Source of the DNA: GCA-2687025 sp964473525
Lineage (GTDB): Bacteria > Poribacteria > WGA-4E > GCA-2687025
NCBI GenBank assembly: GCA_964473525.1
Contig: CAYYPK010000002.1
Coordinates: forward strand, 186,001 to 250,000
Direction: 5' to 3'
DNA: 64,000 bases
The position numbers were made by a program, and so were the translations under genes. Positions 41,697-50,949 of this stretch are shown here, one piece after another. Position 1 is the first letter of the stretch. Each line of letters starts with the position of its first letter. A model generated the notes under the pieces. It had not been told where the DNA came from, did not search any database, and saw only the letters and a program-made list of their open reading frames with translations.

Positions 41697-42980
41697 CTAC
41701 GGATTCTCGTCGTCGCTGCCTGGTAGATCGCCACCCTCATCGACGACTGGTCGGACAACGTCACCGGCGTCGGCTTCGCCCTCGATGAGGATGGTCCGTG
41801 AGAGCTTGTCCCGCACGACCTCAACGACCTCCAGGACGCCGACGGCGGTCTCGGACGCGCCGAGGCGCTCGCCTGTGTCCGGGTCGGTGATTGCGTCGCC
41901 TTCCCGCATGACACGGAACCGGTCTCCTGCGCGCACCGAGTGCTGCGCGCCCAGGTTTATGTATGCGTCGCCAGTGTCGGCAGCGATGAGCGCCACCTTG
42001 CCAACCAGGAGGACGGCGGGCTCGTCGTCACCCTCCTCCTCTGGCAGGGGTGGCCCTATCCGCTCGCGCAATTCACGGACGAGCCCGTCCATGACGTCCT
42101 GCGTGACGAGCCCCAACAGCGTGCGCCGGAAGTTCGGGGCGCGGCTAGGGTCGTCGGGCGCGTCCCATCCCTCTCGCCCGAAAGCGACCTGGTTTAGGGT
42201 CGCCGGATTCACGACCGGCGGAGCGTCGGCCGGGGTGAGAAGCGCCTGTGGCCCGATGTAGGCCGTGGCCCCAGCGTCCGAGATCATCGCCTCGAGCGGC
42301 CCCGACTTCACGCCTCCAGACGTGTGGCGGCGCCCTCCCGAGAACCTCTTGCTCACGATCTCGACGCCGGTGCGGGCGAAGACCCGGAAGTCCACTTCGA
42401 CAGAGGCGGTGTAGTACGCGCCCACCACGCCAACGGCCGTGGAGGCGCCTACGTTCGCCGAGCTCGCCCCCGTCCCTGAGCCCGTGATGCCTCCCATGTC
42501 CCGGCGGTACATGCCACGCGCGCGCTCCTGCTTGAACCGGCCAATCGTGCCGGAGACGGCCGCGGTTGCGTTCAGGCGCTCCGCGAGTCGCTGGCGGTCG
42601 ACCTCGTTGCGGCGCAGATCCCGCTCCGAGATGTCCAGCTCCTCCATCGCTATCAGGGCCTCTTCGGGCGTAATGACCTCGTAGCCGTACGCGTCGTCGA
42701 GGGTGGAGACGAGCATGTCACGGAACCCCGCGTCCAGTTCCCAGTACTCGCGCTGACCCTTCGACCTGCCGAAGATGGATCCCAGCGGGCCGAACGCGAG
42801 GCACCCGCATCCGTGGGGCGAATCGAACCCCGAATGGTCCAGGAACTCGAGAGGCAGGATGCGCTTTTCCTGCGCGTCGACCGGCGTCGTGACAACGGCG
42901 AACAGCACGAGCATGCCCGCCAGCGCCGCCCACCGATCGCCGTGGCGCCAATGCAGAAAATGAAGCAATTCGCCCCCCAT
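41697..42980 (-). CDS. CsgG/FlgT-like secreted protein
   Basis: A 427-residue exported protein with an N-terminal hydrophobic segment (A-G-M-L-V-L-F-A-V-V-T-T-P-V-D-A). The central part (~60-300) resembles CsgG-type proteins, with a helix-strand pattern ending in V-D-F-R-V-F-A-R-T-G. The C-terminal ~80 residues (I-N-L-G-A-Q-H-S-V-R-A-G-D-R-F, then G-V-L-E-V-V-E-V) resemble the FlgT C-terminal domain. Such proteins sit in the periplasm or outer membrane. Cysteines at about 58 and 60 (H-G-C-G-C) are unusual. It lies 24 bp upstream of the XylF-like gene. Confidence 0.6.
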   Translation of the reverse strand: MGGELLHFLHWRHGDRWAALAGMLVLFAVVTTPVDAQEKRILPLEFLDHSGFDSPHGCGCLAFGPLGSIFGRSKGQREYWELDAGFRDMLVSTLDDAYGYEVITPEEALIAMEELDISERDLRRNEVDRQRLAERLNATAAVSGTIGRFKQERARGMYRRDMGGITGSGTGASSANVGASTAVGVVGAYYTASVEVDFRVFARTGVEIVSKRFSGGRRHTSGGVKSGPLEAMISDAGATAYIGPQALLTPADAPPVVNPATLNQVAFGREGWDAPDDPSRAPNFRRTLLGLVTQDVMDGLVRELRERIGPPLPEEEGDDEPAVLLVGKVALIAADTGDAYINLGAQHSVRAGDRFRVMREGDAITDPDTGERLGASETAVGVLEVVEVVRDKLSRTILIEGEADAGDVVRPVVDEGGDLPGSDDENP

Positions 42981-43181
42981 TCGTCGCGCCGGATTCTAGG
43001 TGTGTCGGCCCTAACCTGTCAAGCTGCGGGCCCTCCCGGTCCGCGCCTCCAAGGGCGCTCGGCAAGACGGGTGACATGTGGAACGCGGACGCCATCGCCC
43101 CGCATGACAGGCGGCCCGAGGCGCCGAACCACGCGCGCGCCGGCCAAGCCACTCGTGGCCCATGGCGACGCCGGGTCTCGG

Positions 43182-43190
43182 TGCTATACT
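43182..43190 (+). promoter_or_regulatory. Extended -10 element before the Tm-1-like gene
   Basis: TGC then TATACT, ending 38 bases before the ATG at 43229. The -35 region is weak, as expected for an extended -10 promoter. Confidence 0.45.
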
Positions 43191-43228
43191 CGCCGCCGCC
43201 AGCAAGCTCATCGCGGGGAGGACGCAAC

Positions 43229-44446
43229 ATGTCGAGACGCGTAGTCGGGATCGTAGGCACGATGGACACTAAGGGCGAGGAGTTCGCGTTCGTCAAGGAA
43301 CGCATTGAGGCGCTTGGCCTCGACACCCTTGTCGTCAACGCCGGGATTGCAGGCGAGCCCAAGCTAGCGCCAGACATCGACGCCGCGACGGTCGCCGAGG
43401 CCGCCGGGACGACGCTAGCCGCTCTCCGCGACGAAGGCGACCGAGGGGCGAGCGTGACGGCCATGGCCGAAGGCGCCGCGGTCGTCGTGGCGCGGCTCTA
43501 CGCGGACGGGCAGATCCACGGCGTCCTTTCGCTTGGCGGGTCGGCGGGCACCACGATCGGCACGTCGGCGATGCGCGCGCTCCCGGTCGGCGCTCCGAAG
43601 CTGATGGTCTCGACGCTCGCCGCCGGGGACGTAGGACCGTACGTCGGCACGCGCGACATCGCGATGATGTACTCCGTCGTGGATGTAGCGGGCGTCAACC
43701 GCGTGTCGCGCCTCGTGTTCTCGAACGCCGCCAACGCCATTGCCGGCATGGTGAACGCCGAGGCCGCCGCCGAGACCGAGGATCTGCCGCTCATCGCCGC
43801 GACGATGTTCGGCGTTACCACGCCGTGCGTGACACGCGCGCGGGAACGCCTCGAGGCCGCTGGATACGAGGTGCTCGTGTTCCACGCGACCGGCACGGGC
43901 GGTCGAGCGATGGAGGATCTGGTGCGTGGCGGGTTCATCAAGGGCGTGCTCGACGTCACGACCACGGAGCTCGCCGACGAGGTCGCCGGCGGCGAACTGA
44001 GCGCCGGGCCAGACCGCCTGGAGATCGCCAGCGAGCTCGGTATCCCTCAGATCGTATGTCCCGGAGCGTTGGACATGGTGAACTTCGGGCCTCCAGAAGG
44101 CATTCCCGACAAGTTCTCCGACCGCCTGTTCTACCGTCACAACCCCACCGTCACGCTCATGCGGACCACGGCGGAAGAGAACCGGCAGCTTGGCGAGATC
44201 ATCGGGCGCAAGTTGTCCGCGGCCAAGGGTTCTGTAAGGTTCTTCTGGCCTACGCGCGGAGTGTCGGCCATCGACGCGGAAGGTCAGCCATTCCACGACG
44301 AGGCCGCCGACGCCGCTTTCATCGACGCGCTGCGAGCCAATCTGAGCAGTTCGTGTGAACTCGTCGAGCTCGACGCACACATTAACGACGACGCCTTCGC
44401 CGATGCGATCGCCGACGCTCTACTAGAGTCGCTGGCGTCCACATAG
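43229..44446 (+). CDS. Tm-1-like ATP-binding (UPF0261) protein
   Basis: A 405-residue cytoplasmic protein of the UPF0261/Tm-1 N-terminal family. It shows G-T-M-D-T-K-G-E-E near the start, S-L-G-G-S-A-G-T-T in the nucleotide-binding domain, V-F-H-A-T-G-T-G-G in the middle, and N-F-G-P-P near residue 290. Plant Tm-1 inhibits viral replication, but the bacterial function is not established. GGGAGG lies seven bases before the ATG at 43229. The frame upstream to 43076 contains the promoter and is not used. The gene appears to stand alone. Confidence 0.9.
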   Translation: MSRRVVGIVGTMDTKGEEFAFVKERIEALGLDTLVVNAGIAGEPKLAPDIDAATVAEAAGTTLAALRDEGDRGASVTAMAEGAAVVVARLYADGQIHGVLSLGGSAGTTIGTSAMRALPVGAPKLMVSTLAAGDVGPYVGTRDIAMMYSVVDVAGVNRVSRLVFSNAANAIAGMVNAEAAAETEDLPLIAATMFGVTTPCVTRARERLEAAGYEVLVFHATGTGGRAMEDLVRGGFIKGVLDVTTTELADEVAGGELSAGPDRLEIASELGIPQIVCPGALDMVNFGPPEGIPDKFSDRLFYRHNPTVTLMRTTAEENRQLGEIIGRKLSAAKGSVRFFWPTRGVSAIDAEGQPFHDEAADAAFIDALRANLSSSCELVELDAHINDDAFADAIADALLESLAST

Positions 44447-44592
44447 CGCGGCCTGGACGACCACGCGCGTGGTGTCGATCGGCGCGCCGGCAAGACGTCA
44501 ACGCCTCCCCGGGTCCGCCCGTTACTACCGGACACCGTGGCAGGCGGGCGGTTGAGGGACGCCGGTCGGGCGACAGAGCCCTGGGACTACCC

Positions 44593-45270
44593 ATGCTTCG
44601 ACTCCGGCGACTCATCCAGGAACTGCGACGCAAGGGGTTCCATTTCTCCGGGCTCGTCATCCCCGTGGTGTACTACCTGGGTCTGCGGTTCACGATTCCG
44701 GGCGGAGAGAAGCCGTGGCTGACCAAGGAGCTGGCGACATGGATCGTAGGCGTGGGAACAGGGATCTACCTCGTCATCGAGATGATCCGGCTGACCGACG
44801 CCACGGCGAACCGTCTGTTCGTCCGCCTCTTCCGAGTGGTGTTGCGCCGCCAGGAGATACAAGGTCTCACCGGGTCCGCCTACTACCTGTATGGGGCGTT
44901 CCTGTCGATGCTGCTGTTCCCGCCGGTGATCGCCATCGTGGCGATGATGTTCCTGGTCTTCGGCGACTTTGCCGCCGCGGTCGTCGGGACGTCCATAGGC
45001 CGGACACGCCTCTTCCCGCCTCGAAGCTTGGAGGGCAGCGCCGGCTGCCTTCTGGCGTGCGTGGCGGTTGGGCTGCCGTTGCTGTGGCACGTCAAGCCCG
45101 TCTGGCCGGTGGCGCTGGGTATCGTGGGCGCGGGAGCCATGGCCGCGACGGTGGCGGAGTGTCTCCCGTGGCGGCTGAACGACAACCTGACGATTCCGCT
45201 CGTCTCCGGGCTCGCGTTGCGGCTTACCGCCCACGGCTTCGGCGTCACCGAGGTGGCGCTCCCGTGGTAG
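44593..45270 (+). CDS. Diacylglycerol/polyprenol kinase-like membrane protein
   Basis: A 225-residue membrane protein with five to seven hydrophobic helices. It opens with E-L-R-R-K-G-F-H-F, the basic motif of the phosphatidate cytidylyltransferase/dolichol-kinase-like family, and has F-G-D-F-A-A-A-V-V-G and R-S-L-E-G-S in the conserved cytoplasmic loops. Relatives phosphorylate dolichol, phytol (VTE5) or diacylglycerol using CTP. The lipid substrate here is unknown. No clear operon partner; a lipoprotein gene starts 39 bp downstream. Confidence 0.75.
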   Translation: MLRLRRLIQELRRKGFHFSGLVIPVVYYLGLRFTIPGGEKPWLTKELATWIVGVGTGIYLVIEMIRLTDATANRLFVRLFRVVLRRQEIQGLTGSAYYLYGAFLSMLLFPPVIAIVAMMFLVFGDFAAAVVGTSIGRTRLFPPRSLEGSAGCLLACVAVGLPLLWHVKPVWPVALGIVGAGAMAATVAECLPWRLNDNLTIPLVSGLALRLTAHGFGVTEVALPW

Positions 45271-45309
45271 AGGACGTGCGAGCTAACCCACACGCTAAGG
45301 AGTGGTACG

Positions 45310-46206
45310 ATGCGTAATGCCGACAGAACCGCCACCTGGCGGGCTCCCAGTGTTCTGCGCGGGTTGGGCATGTGCGGCACTCTCGTAGGCGCCATGGTCT
45401 TCGGGGGGTGCTTCGTCGACATCAACGGCGACATCAACGACGACGAACACGACCGCGTCCCGGCGGCGCCCCGGGGCGTCACATCCATCAGCGGCGATGG
45501 TGAGGTGACGGTCGTCTGGATCGAGAACACCGAGCCTGACCTGGACGGCTACGAGATCTGGCGCAGCCGCGACCCCGACAACGACTATGTGCGCATCGCC
45601 ACCGTCGGCCGCCGCGCCACGGACTTCCTCGACACGGACGTGCGCAACGGCACGACCTACTTCTACGCGGTTCGCGCGTTCGACGACGACGGCGACGAGA
45701 GCGCCCTAAGCCCCGAAACGGTCGAGGATACGCCTCGACCCGAGGGGTATGGCGTGACGCTGTCGGACTTCGCCATCGACGCGTCGCGCGCTGGATTCGC
45801 CTTCGCGGCGGGCGACCGTGGACCGACGCACTGGGATCGCGACGGCGACGACTGGTTGGACCGCAGCGTAGACATCTTCTTCCGGTGGGACGACGACCTC
45901 GGCGCGTCGCTGATTCAGTCGGACCACGACGACCTTCTTATGCAGGACTTGGGATACCATGACCGCATGGAGGGCGTGGATGTGGCCCCTGCCCAGGGCT
46001 ATACGACCCTTTGGATGGAACTCATCGAGGGACACGTGTATGCCTTCTACACGCCCGACGACCACTACGCGAAGATCCGCGTTACGCGCGTGTCCGACGA
46101 ATCGGTCACGTTCGACTGGGCGTACCAGGAGCAGCCGCTCAACACGGACCTCGCTCCCGCGAAGAACGCGCCGATCGTGGACCGCTCGCGCGAACGGAGG
46201 CGGTAG
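45310..46206 (+). CDS. Fibronectin type III lipoprotein
   Basis: A 298-residue lipoprotein. The signal ends in a lipobox G-G-C (Cys near 34). Residues ~50-140 form a fibronectin type III domain (V-T-V-V-W-I-E-N-T-E-P-D-L-D-G-Y-E-I-W then T-Y-F-Y-A-V-R-A-F-D-D-D-G). The remainder is Asp-rich beta structure with no known motif. AAGGAG precedes the ATG. The DUF3108-like gene follows seven bases downstream, suggesting a two-gene unit on the envelope. Confidence 0.75.
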   Translation: MRNADRTATWRAPSVLRGLGMCGTLVGAMVFGGCFVDINGDINDDEHDRVPAAPRGVTSISGDGEVTVVWIENTEPDLDGYEIWRSRDPDNDYVRIATVGRRATDFLDTDVRNGTTYFYAVRAFDDDGDESALSPETVEDTPRPEGYGVTLSDFAIDASRAGFAFAAGDRGPTHWDRDGDDWLDRSVDIFFRWDDDLGASLIQSDHDDLLMQDLGYHDRMEGVDVAPAQGYTTLWMELIEGHVYAFYTPDDHYAKIRVTRVSDESVTFDWAYQEQPLNTDLAPAKNAPIVDRSRERRR

Positions 46207-46213
46207 GCGGCTC

Positions 46214-47008
46214 TTGAACCCACGCGCGCGCGTCGCGCTATACGCTCTGCTCGTCCTCGTCGTCGTGACGGCGACGGGGGCGGGCTACCGAATGCGGCGC
46301 CCGCTGTCCGAGATCCCTTTCCTGAACCCCAGCCCATTGCAGGTGGGGGAAACCCTCGTGTACGACGTGAAGCTGGGAGGGTTCAGCGCCGGCACGCAGT
46401 CGGTGACGGTGGTCGAGGAGACGACCGACTGGGACGAGCCCGTGTATCGCATCGAATCCGACGCCCACACCAGTCCGCTCCTGTCGCGCATCTACCACTT
46501 CCGCGACCACAAGGTGTCGTATGTCCGCAAGAGCGATCTGCTCCCCGTACGGTATGAGAAGCAGCTCGAGGACGGAGCGTACAGGGGCGACTTCGTAGTG
46601 GACTTCGACCGCGACGCCGAGGTAGCCCACGTGTGGCGCAACGGCGCGCGCGACCCCGACGTGGTGGCGCCGGACGACGTGCTGGACGAACTGTCCATGA
46701 TCTACTACCTGCGCTCGAAGGAGATGCGCATCGGCGACACGTACGAGTTCACGTTCTTCACGGGCAAGCAGCTCATACCCGTCTCGCTGCTGGTGAAGAG
46801 CCGCCATCTGGTCGCCGTCCCGCAGCCCGTCGGTCGGACGCCTGTCTACCGCCTGGAGTCCGAAGACGGCTACGTTGTGTGGATCACCGCCGACGAGCAT
46901 CGCATCCCTGTCCGTATCGAGGCGCCCGCGAAGGTCTTCGGCAGCCTGGTGGCGACGCTCAGGACGTGCGAGAACGTACGCGGCCTGCCCAATCACGCGG
47001 ATCACTAG
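46214..47008 (+). CDS. DUF3108-like exported protein
   Basis: A 264-residue protein with an N-terminal transmembrane or signal helix (A-L-Y-A-L-L-V-L-V-V-V-T-A-T-G). A beta-rich domain with G-E-T-L-V-Y-D-V-K-L-G-G-F-S-A-G-T near residue 45 is typical of DUF3108 periplasmic proteins. Function is unknown for the family. A TTG at 46214 is the best start: it has AGGCGG just upstream and lies seven bases after the lipoprotein stop. The frame upstream of it overlaps that gene. Confidence 0.72.
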   Translation: MNPRARVALYALLVLVVVTATGAGYRMRRPLSEIPFLNPSPLQVGETLVYDVKLGGFSAGTQSVTVVEETTDWDEPVYRIESDAHTSPLLSRIYHFRDHKVSYVRKSDLLPVRYEKQLEDGAYRGDFVVDFDRDAEVAHVWRNGARDPDVVAPDDVLDELSMIYYLRSKEMRIGDTYEFTFFTGKQLIPVSLLVKSRHLVAVPQPVGRTPVYRLESEDGYVVWITADEHRIPVRIEAPAKVFGSLVATLRTCENVRGLPNHADH

Positions 47009-47040
47009 CCGAGCCAGCACTCCCCGACTCCTACGAGCAA

Positions 47041-47069
47041 TTGCGCGGCGACCTCGCCGGTCCTATACT
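47041..47069 (+). promoter_or_regulatory. Promoter of the LamG protein gene
   Basis: TTGCGC (47041-47046), exactly 17 bp, then TATACT (47064-47069), about 57 bases before the ATG at 47127. GGGAG precedes that ATG by seven bases. Confidence 0.5.
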
Positions 47070-47126
47070 CACTCGGCGTCGAGAGGCGGTGTACTGGGTG
47101 TCTGGCGGCAGGATAGGGAGCGTGCG

Positions 47127-47876
47127 ATGGTTCACCTGCGAACGGCTGTCTTAGTGTTGCTTGCGGTTGCGACAGGCGCGTCCGCCCAGTTGACGGACGG
47201 CCTGGTGGGGTTCTGGGCGTTCTCCGAAGGAGGCGGCGACACGGCGGAGGACGCCTCGGGCGTCGGCAACCACGGCGTCTTCGAGGGCAATCCCGCGTGG
47301 GTAGCTGGCCACGTCGGCGACGGGGTGGAATTCGACGGGGGATCTGAAATCATCGTGGCCGATGCCGACTCTCTGCGCCTGGACACCGGTGTTACGATCG
47401 CCGTGTGGGCGAAGCCAGGCGAAGGTCAGGCGGCGTGGGCGAAGTTCCTGATCAAGCAGAAGACCGGCGAGTACCCCTATTCGCTGCAGTTCGACGATGG
47501 GCAGGCGATCTTCGGGACGGTCAATGCGAACGCGCGGTTCGACACCGCCCCCAAGCTCGCGAACTTCGCCGACGAGTGGGCACACCTCGCCATGACTTAC
47601 GACGGCGCGGCCGTGGTTCTCTACAAGGACGGCATCGAGGTCGCCAGGAACGACGGCGCGGCCGGCGAGATCCAGCAGAACGACCAACCCGTGTCGATAG
47701 GTGGGCGCGTCGGATCGAACCAGGACTTCCTCGGCGTGCTCGACGAAGTGTACCTCTGGAATCGCGCGCTGACTGCCGGCGACATTCCCGCCGTGATGGA
47801 CGGGCTGCTCCTGGCGATCGACGCGAGCGGCAAGCTGGCGACGGCGTGGGCAGACATCAAGCAAGACGCCCGATGA
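47127..47876 (+). CDS. Secreted LamG/concanavalin-like protein with KLAT-W tail
   Basis: A 249-residue exported protein with a clear signal peptide (A-V-L-V-L-L-A-V-A-T-G-A-S-A). One LamG/laminin-G-like jelly roll of about 200 residues follows: G-L-V-G-F-W-A-F-S-E-G-G-G near the start, D-E-W-A-H-L-A-M-T-Y-D-G in the middle, and V-L-D-E-V-Y-L-W-N-R-A-L-T near the end. Such domains bind carbohydrates or act as surface modules. After the domain comes a short tail G-K-L-A-T-A-W-A-D-I-K, which recurs in the proteins at 62080 and 62759. Start is ATG 47127. Confidence 0.82.
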   Translation: MVHLRTAVLVLLAVATGASAQLTDGLVGFWAFSEGGGDTAEDASGVGNHGVFEGNPAWVAGHVGDGVEFDGGSEIIVADADSLRLDTGVTIAVWAKPGEGQAAWAKFLIKQKTGEYPYSLQFDDGQAIFGTVNANARFDTAPKLANFADEWAHLAMTYDGAAVVLYKDGIEVARNDGAAGEIQQNDQPVSIGGRVGSNQDFLGVLDEVYLWNRALTAGDIPAVMDGLLLAIDASGKLATAWADIKQDAR

Positions 47877-48112
47877 GGGCGCCAACGCACGCACGCGCGT
47901 GACGCGCGGATGCGGTAGGGACTCACGACGCCATCAAGAACGCCGCCACAACCAACGGCCGCGTAGTCACCGGTCGCGCCATCCTCATCGGCCTGCTCGT
48001 AACGCTCATCAACGCTTACTGGATCTCCATCGCCAGTGAGCTGTGGTACTACGTCTACACGGCGATCTCGCCGTTCTCGAACGCCACGTTCAGCCTCGCG
48101 ATCCTTCTCGTA

Positions 48113-49831
48113 TTGAACGCGGGCGCTAAGCGCCTTTGGCCCGACGCCGCGTTGACGCCGTCCGAGCTTCTCGTCGTGTACGTGATGGTGACGATGGTCT
48201 CCACCGTCGCCGGTCACACGATGATGTCCATTCTCGTCCACACGCTCGTGCATCCGTTCTGGTTCGCCAACGACGAGAACCAGTACCGCGAACTCTTCTA
48301 CCGCTTCATTCCCGACTGGTTCATGTCCCGTGATCCCGAGGTGTGCGCCGGCTACTTCCAGGGCGACTCCAGCGTGCTCGTCGAGAGTCACTGGAAGGCG
48401 TGGGTCGCTCCCGTGTTCGTGTGGTCAGGCCTCATTCTGGGACTGTTCACGTCGACACTGTGCTTCGCGCTGCTGATGCGCGACCACTGGATGCAGCGCG
48501 AGAAGCTGACCTACCCGCTGACGCAGCTGCCCATGCAGATGGCTTCCGAGCCCCGCTTCTGGCGCACGAGAGCCATGTGGATCGGCTTCGCCGTAGCCGC
48601 CAGCCTGCGGGTGCTGAACTCACTACACGACCTCTACCCCGTAGTGCCTGGCTTCCCCGGCGGGTACCGTCTGGATCCGCACTTCACGGAGCGGCCGTGG
48701 CGGGCCATGGGCTACCTGAACATGAGCTTCGATGTGTCGGTCATCGGACTCACGTTCTTCATGCCGCTGGGTCTGGGCTTCTCCCTGTGGTTCTTCTTCT
48801 GGCTGACACGCATCGAACGCGTCGTAGCCGATGTCGTCGGCATCCAGGATCTGCATCTCGACGACCGCGCGGGCGGGGCGTGGATGGGCGTCGCCGTCTT
48901 GGCGCTGTGGTTCGCCAGGAGACATCTACAGGGCTTCGCGACCCGGGTCGCCCGCGGCGAACGTAGCGGCGACGCGCCAGGCGGCGCCCTCGCCGACCGC
49001 GGCCTGGCCATCCTCGGAGCCGTCAGCGTCGGCGCCGTGCTCGTGTTCTGCTACGCCGCCGGTATGTCCCTGTGGGCGGCGGCTGGATACTACGCCTTCT
49101 TCCTCGCGTTCATGCTGGCGTTCAGCCACGTCCGCGCGGCGCTGGGGCCGCCGTATCTAGAGATCAACTGGATCAACCCGAGACAGATGCTCACGGACCT
49201 TGTCGGGACGCGACGTCTGGGCGGCGCGAACGTGACGATCGTCAGCTTCTTCTACGCGTTCAACAGGGCGAACCGCGCGCCGTCCATGCCCAACCAGGCG
49301 GAGATGCTCTACATAGGCGCGCGGACGGGCATGGGCTCGAGGCGGCTGGTCGGCGCGATGATCCTGGCGATTGGCGCGGGCGCGGTGGCCACGTTCTGGT
49401 CGTACCTCCAGGTGGGCTACAAGTACGGCGCGCTTGCCCAGAGCCGTGGTCACTACTTCGGCTGGGAGACGTGGAACCTGGTGCAGCGATGGCTGCAGGC
49501 GCCCCGAGGCCCGAACTTCGAGGCGTTCCCGTACATGCTCGGAGGGTTCAGCTTCGTCGTGCTGCTTCAGGGTCTTCGCACCCATCTGATCTGGTGGCCG
49601 CTGCACCCGTCGGGCTACGTGCTGTCGGGGGCCTCGTGGGGTGGCATGATCTACTTCTGGTTCCCCGTCCTGCTGAGTTGGTCCACGAAGTCCCTGCTCC
49701 TCCGGTTCGCGGGCTTCCCCGCCTACCGACGCGCTGTACCCTTCTTCCTTGGGCTGGTGCTCGGCGACCAACTGCTCCGCTGCTCCACGAGCATCCTCAG
49801 CCTCCTGCTTGGGCAGTACATCCGACCCTGA
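48113..49831 (+). CDS. DUF6785-like polytopic membrane protein (true N-terminus upstream)
   Basis: At least 572 residues with about 12-14 hydrophobic helices. It resembles the DUF6784/DUF6785 membrane proteins abundant in Planctomycetes and Poribacteria; no function is known. Typical pieces are S-E-L-L-V-V-Y-V-M-V-T-M near the start and L-E-I-N-W-I-N-P-R-Q in the middle. The first canonical start in frame is the TTG at 48113. The frame is open from 47903, and the extra codons encode a convincing first helix (A-I-L-I-G-L-L-V-T-L-I-N-A-Y-W). No ATG, GTG or TTG lies between 47903 and 48112, so the real start is either a rare codon or hidden by a sequence error. Confidence 0.75.
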   Translation: MNAGAKRLWPDAALTPSELLVVYVMVTMVSTVAGHTMMSILVHTLVHPFWFANDENQYRELFYRFIPDWFMSRDPEVCAGYFQGDSSVLVESHWKAWVAPVFVWSGLILGLFTSTLCFALLMRDHWMQREKLTYPLTQLPMQMASEPRFWRTRAMWIGFAVAASLRVLNSLHDLYPVVPGFPGGYRLDPHFTERPWRAMGYLNMSFDVSVIGLTFFMPLGLGFSLWFFFWLTRIERVVADVVGIQDLHLDDRAGGAWMGVAVLALWFARRHLQGFATRVARGERSGDAPGGALADRGLAILGAVSVGAVLVFCYAAGMSLWAAAGYYAFFLAFMLAFSHVRAALGPPYLEINWINPRQMLTDLVGTRRLGGANVTIVSFFYAFNRANRAPSMPNQAEMLYIGARTGMGSRRLVGAMILAIGAGAVATFWSYLQVGYKYGALAQSRGHYFGWETWNLVQRWLQAPRGPNFEAFPYMLGGFSFVVLLQGLRTHLIWWPLHPSGYVLSGASWGGMIYFWFPVLLSWSTKSLLLRFAGFPAYRRAVPFFLGLVLGDQLLRCSTSILSLLLGQYIRP

Positions 49832-49954
49832 CCGCTCCCGCCACGCGCTGCTCCGGCCCACGGCCATTGAATGCGCCGTGCGATGGCGGCAACATTGATC
49901 CATCGACCCGCGAACCCCTGCGTTCGGCCAGCTTTCGGCGCCATGGAGGTATTG

Positions 49955-50848
49955 ATGTCATCCACCATCGTGAAGACGGACTGCCCCAACCTTGACCTCA
50001 TGCACCGCGGCAAGGTGCGAGACATCTACGCGCACGAAGACCGCCTTCTCATCGCCGCCACCGACCGCATCTCGGCCTTTGACGTCGTGCTCCCCAACGG
50101 CATCACGAACAAGGGCAAGGTGTTGACGGCGCTCTCCGCGTTCTGGTTCGACTACACGAAGGATCTCGTGCCGAACCATCTCGTCAGCACCGACGTCGCA
50201 GACTTCCCAGACGTCGCGTCGGAATACGCGGACACGTTCGCGGGCAGGACGATGTACGTGCTTCGCACAGAGCGCGTCGACATCGAGTGCGTAGTCCGTG
50301 GCTACATCAGCGGCTCCGCTTGGAAGGAGTACCGCGAGAGCGGCACGGTGTGCGGCGATCCCATGCCGTCTGGGCTGCGCGAGTCCGACAAGCTGCCGGA
50401 GCCGATCTTCACTCCTGCCACCAAGGCGGACACGGGACATGACGAGAACATCTCCGTGTCCACAATGGCGAGCATGGTGGGGCAGGAGCTTACGGACCAC
50501 CTCAGCAGCACAAGCATCGCGATCTACCAGGCGGCGGCGGAGTACGCCTCCGAACGCGGGATCATCATCGCCGACACGAAGTTCGAGTTCGGTGAGCGCG
50601 ATGGCGAGGTCATTCTCATCGACGAGGCCCTGACGGCCGACTCCTCCCGCTTCTGGCCGGCGGACGAGTACGAGCCGGGACGCCCGCAGCGCAGCTTCGA
50701 CAAGCAGTACGTGCGCGACTACCTGGAAACGCTCGACTGGGACAAGACGTACCCCGGCCCCGAGCTGCCGGACGAGGTCGTCGCTGGCACCAGCGCGCGG
50801 TACCAGGAAGCCTACGAGCAGATCGTAGGCCGTCCCTTCGTCGCCTAG
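49955..50848 (+). CDS. purC: Phosphoribosylaminoimidazole-succinocarboxamide synthase
   Basis: A 297-residue SAICAR synthetase of purine synthesis, joining CAIR and aspartate with ATP. Markers are R-G-K-V-R-D-I-Y near 18-25, A-T-D-R-I-S-A-F-D-V, V-R-G-Y-I-S-G-S-A-W-K-E-Y, and I-I-I-A-D-T-K-F-E-F-G. It is the longer, eukaryote-like form with the W-P-A-D-E-Y-E-P-G-R region. ATG 49955 has GGAGG upstream; the frame from 49871 is not used. purB lies 10 kb away and is not co-transcribed. Confidence 0.95.
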   Translation: MSSTIVKTDCPNLDLMHRGKVRDIYAHEDRLLIAATDRISAFDVVLPNGITNKGKVLTALSAFWFDYTKDLVPNHLVSTDVADFPDVASEYADTFAGRTMYVLRTERVDIECVVRGYISGSAWKEYRESGTVCGDPMPSGLRESDKLPEPIFTPATKADTGHDENISVSTMASMVGQELTDHLSSTSIAIYQAAAEYASERGIIIADTKFEFGERDGEVILIDEALTADSSRFWPADEYEPGRPQRSFDKQYVRDYLETLDWDKTYPGPELPDEVVAGTSARYQEAYEQIVGRPFVA

Positions 50849-50949
50849 CGGGGCGCCGGGACGCGCCACGTCCACGGACGGCGAGGCTGGCGAACCGACC
50901 CGCGGATTTCCGGGCCCAGCCCTTGCCGTGTCGTCCCGCCCTCGGGCGT

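Noticed and set aside
42811..42835. Minus-strand T-loop-like sequence (GAATCGAACCCC)
   Set aside because: It is coding sequence of the CsgG/FlgT-like gene, and no cloverleaf can be drawn from the flanks.
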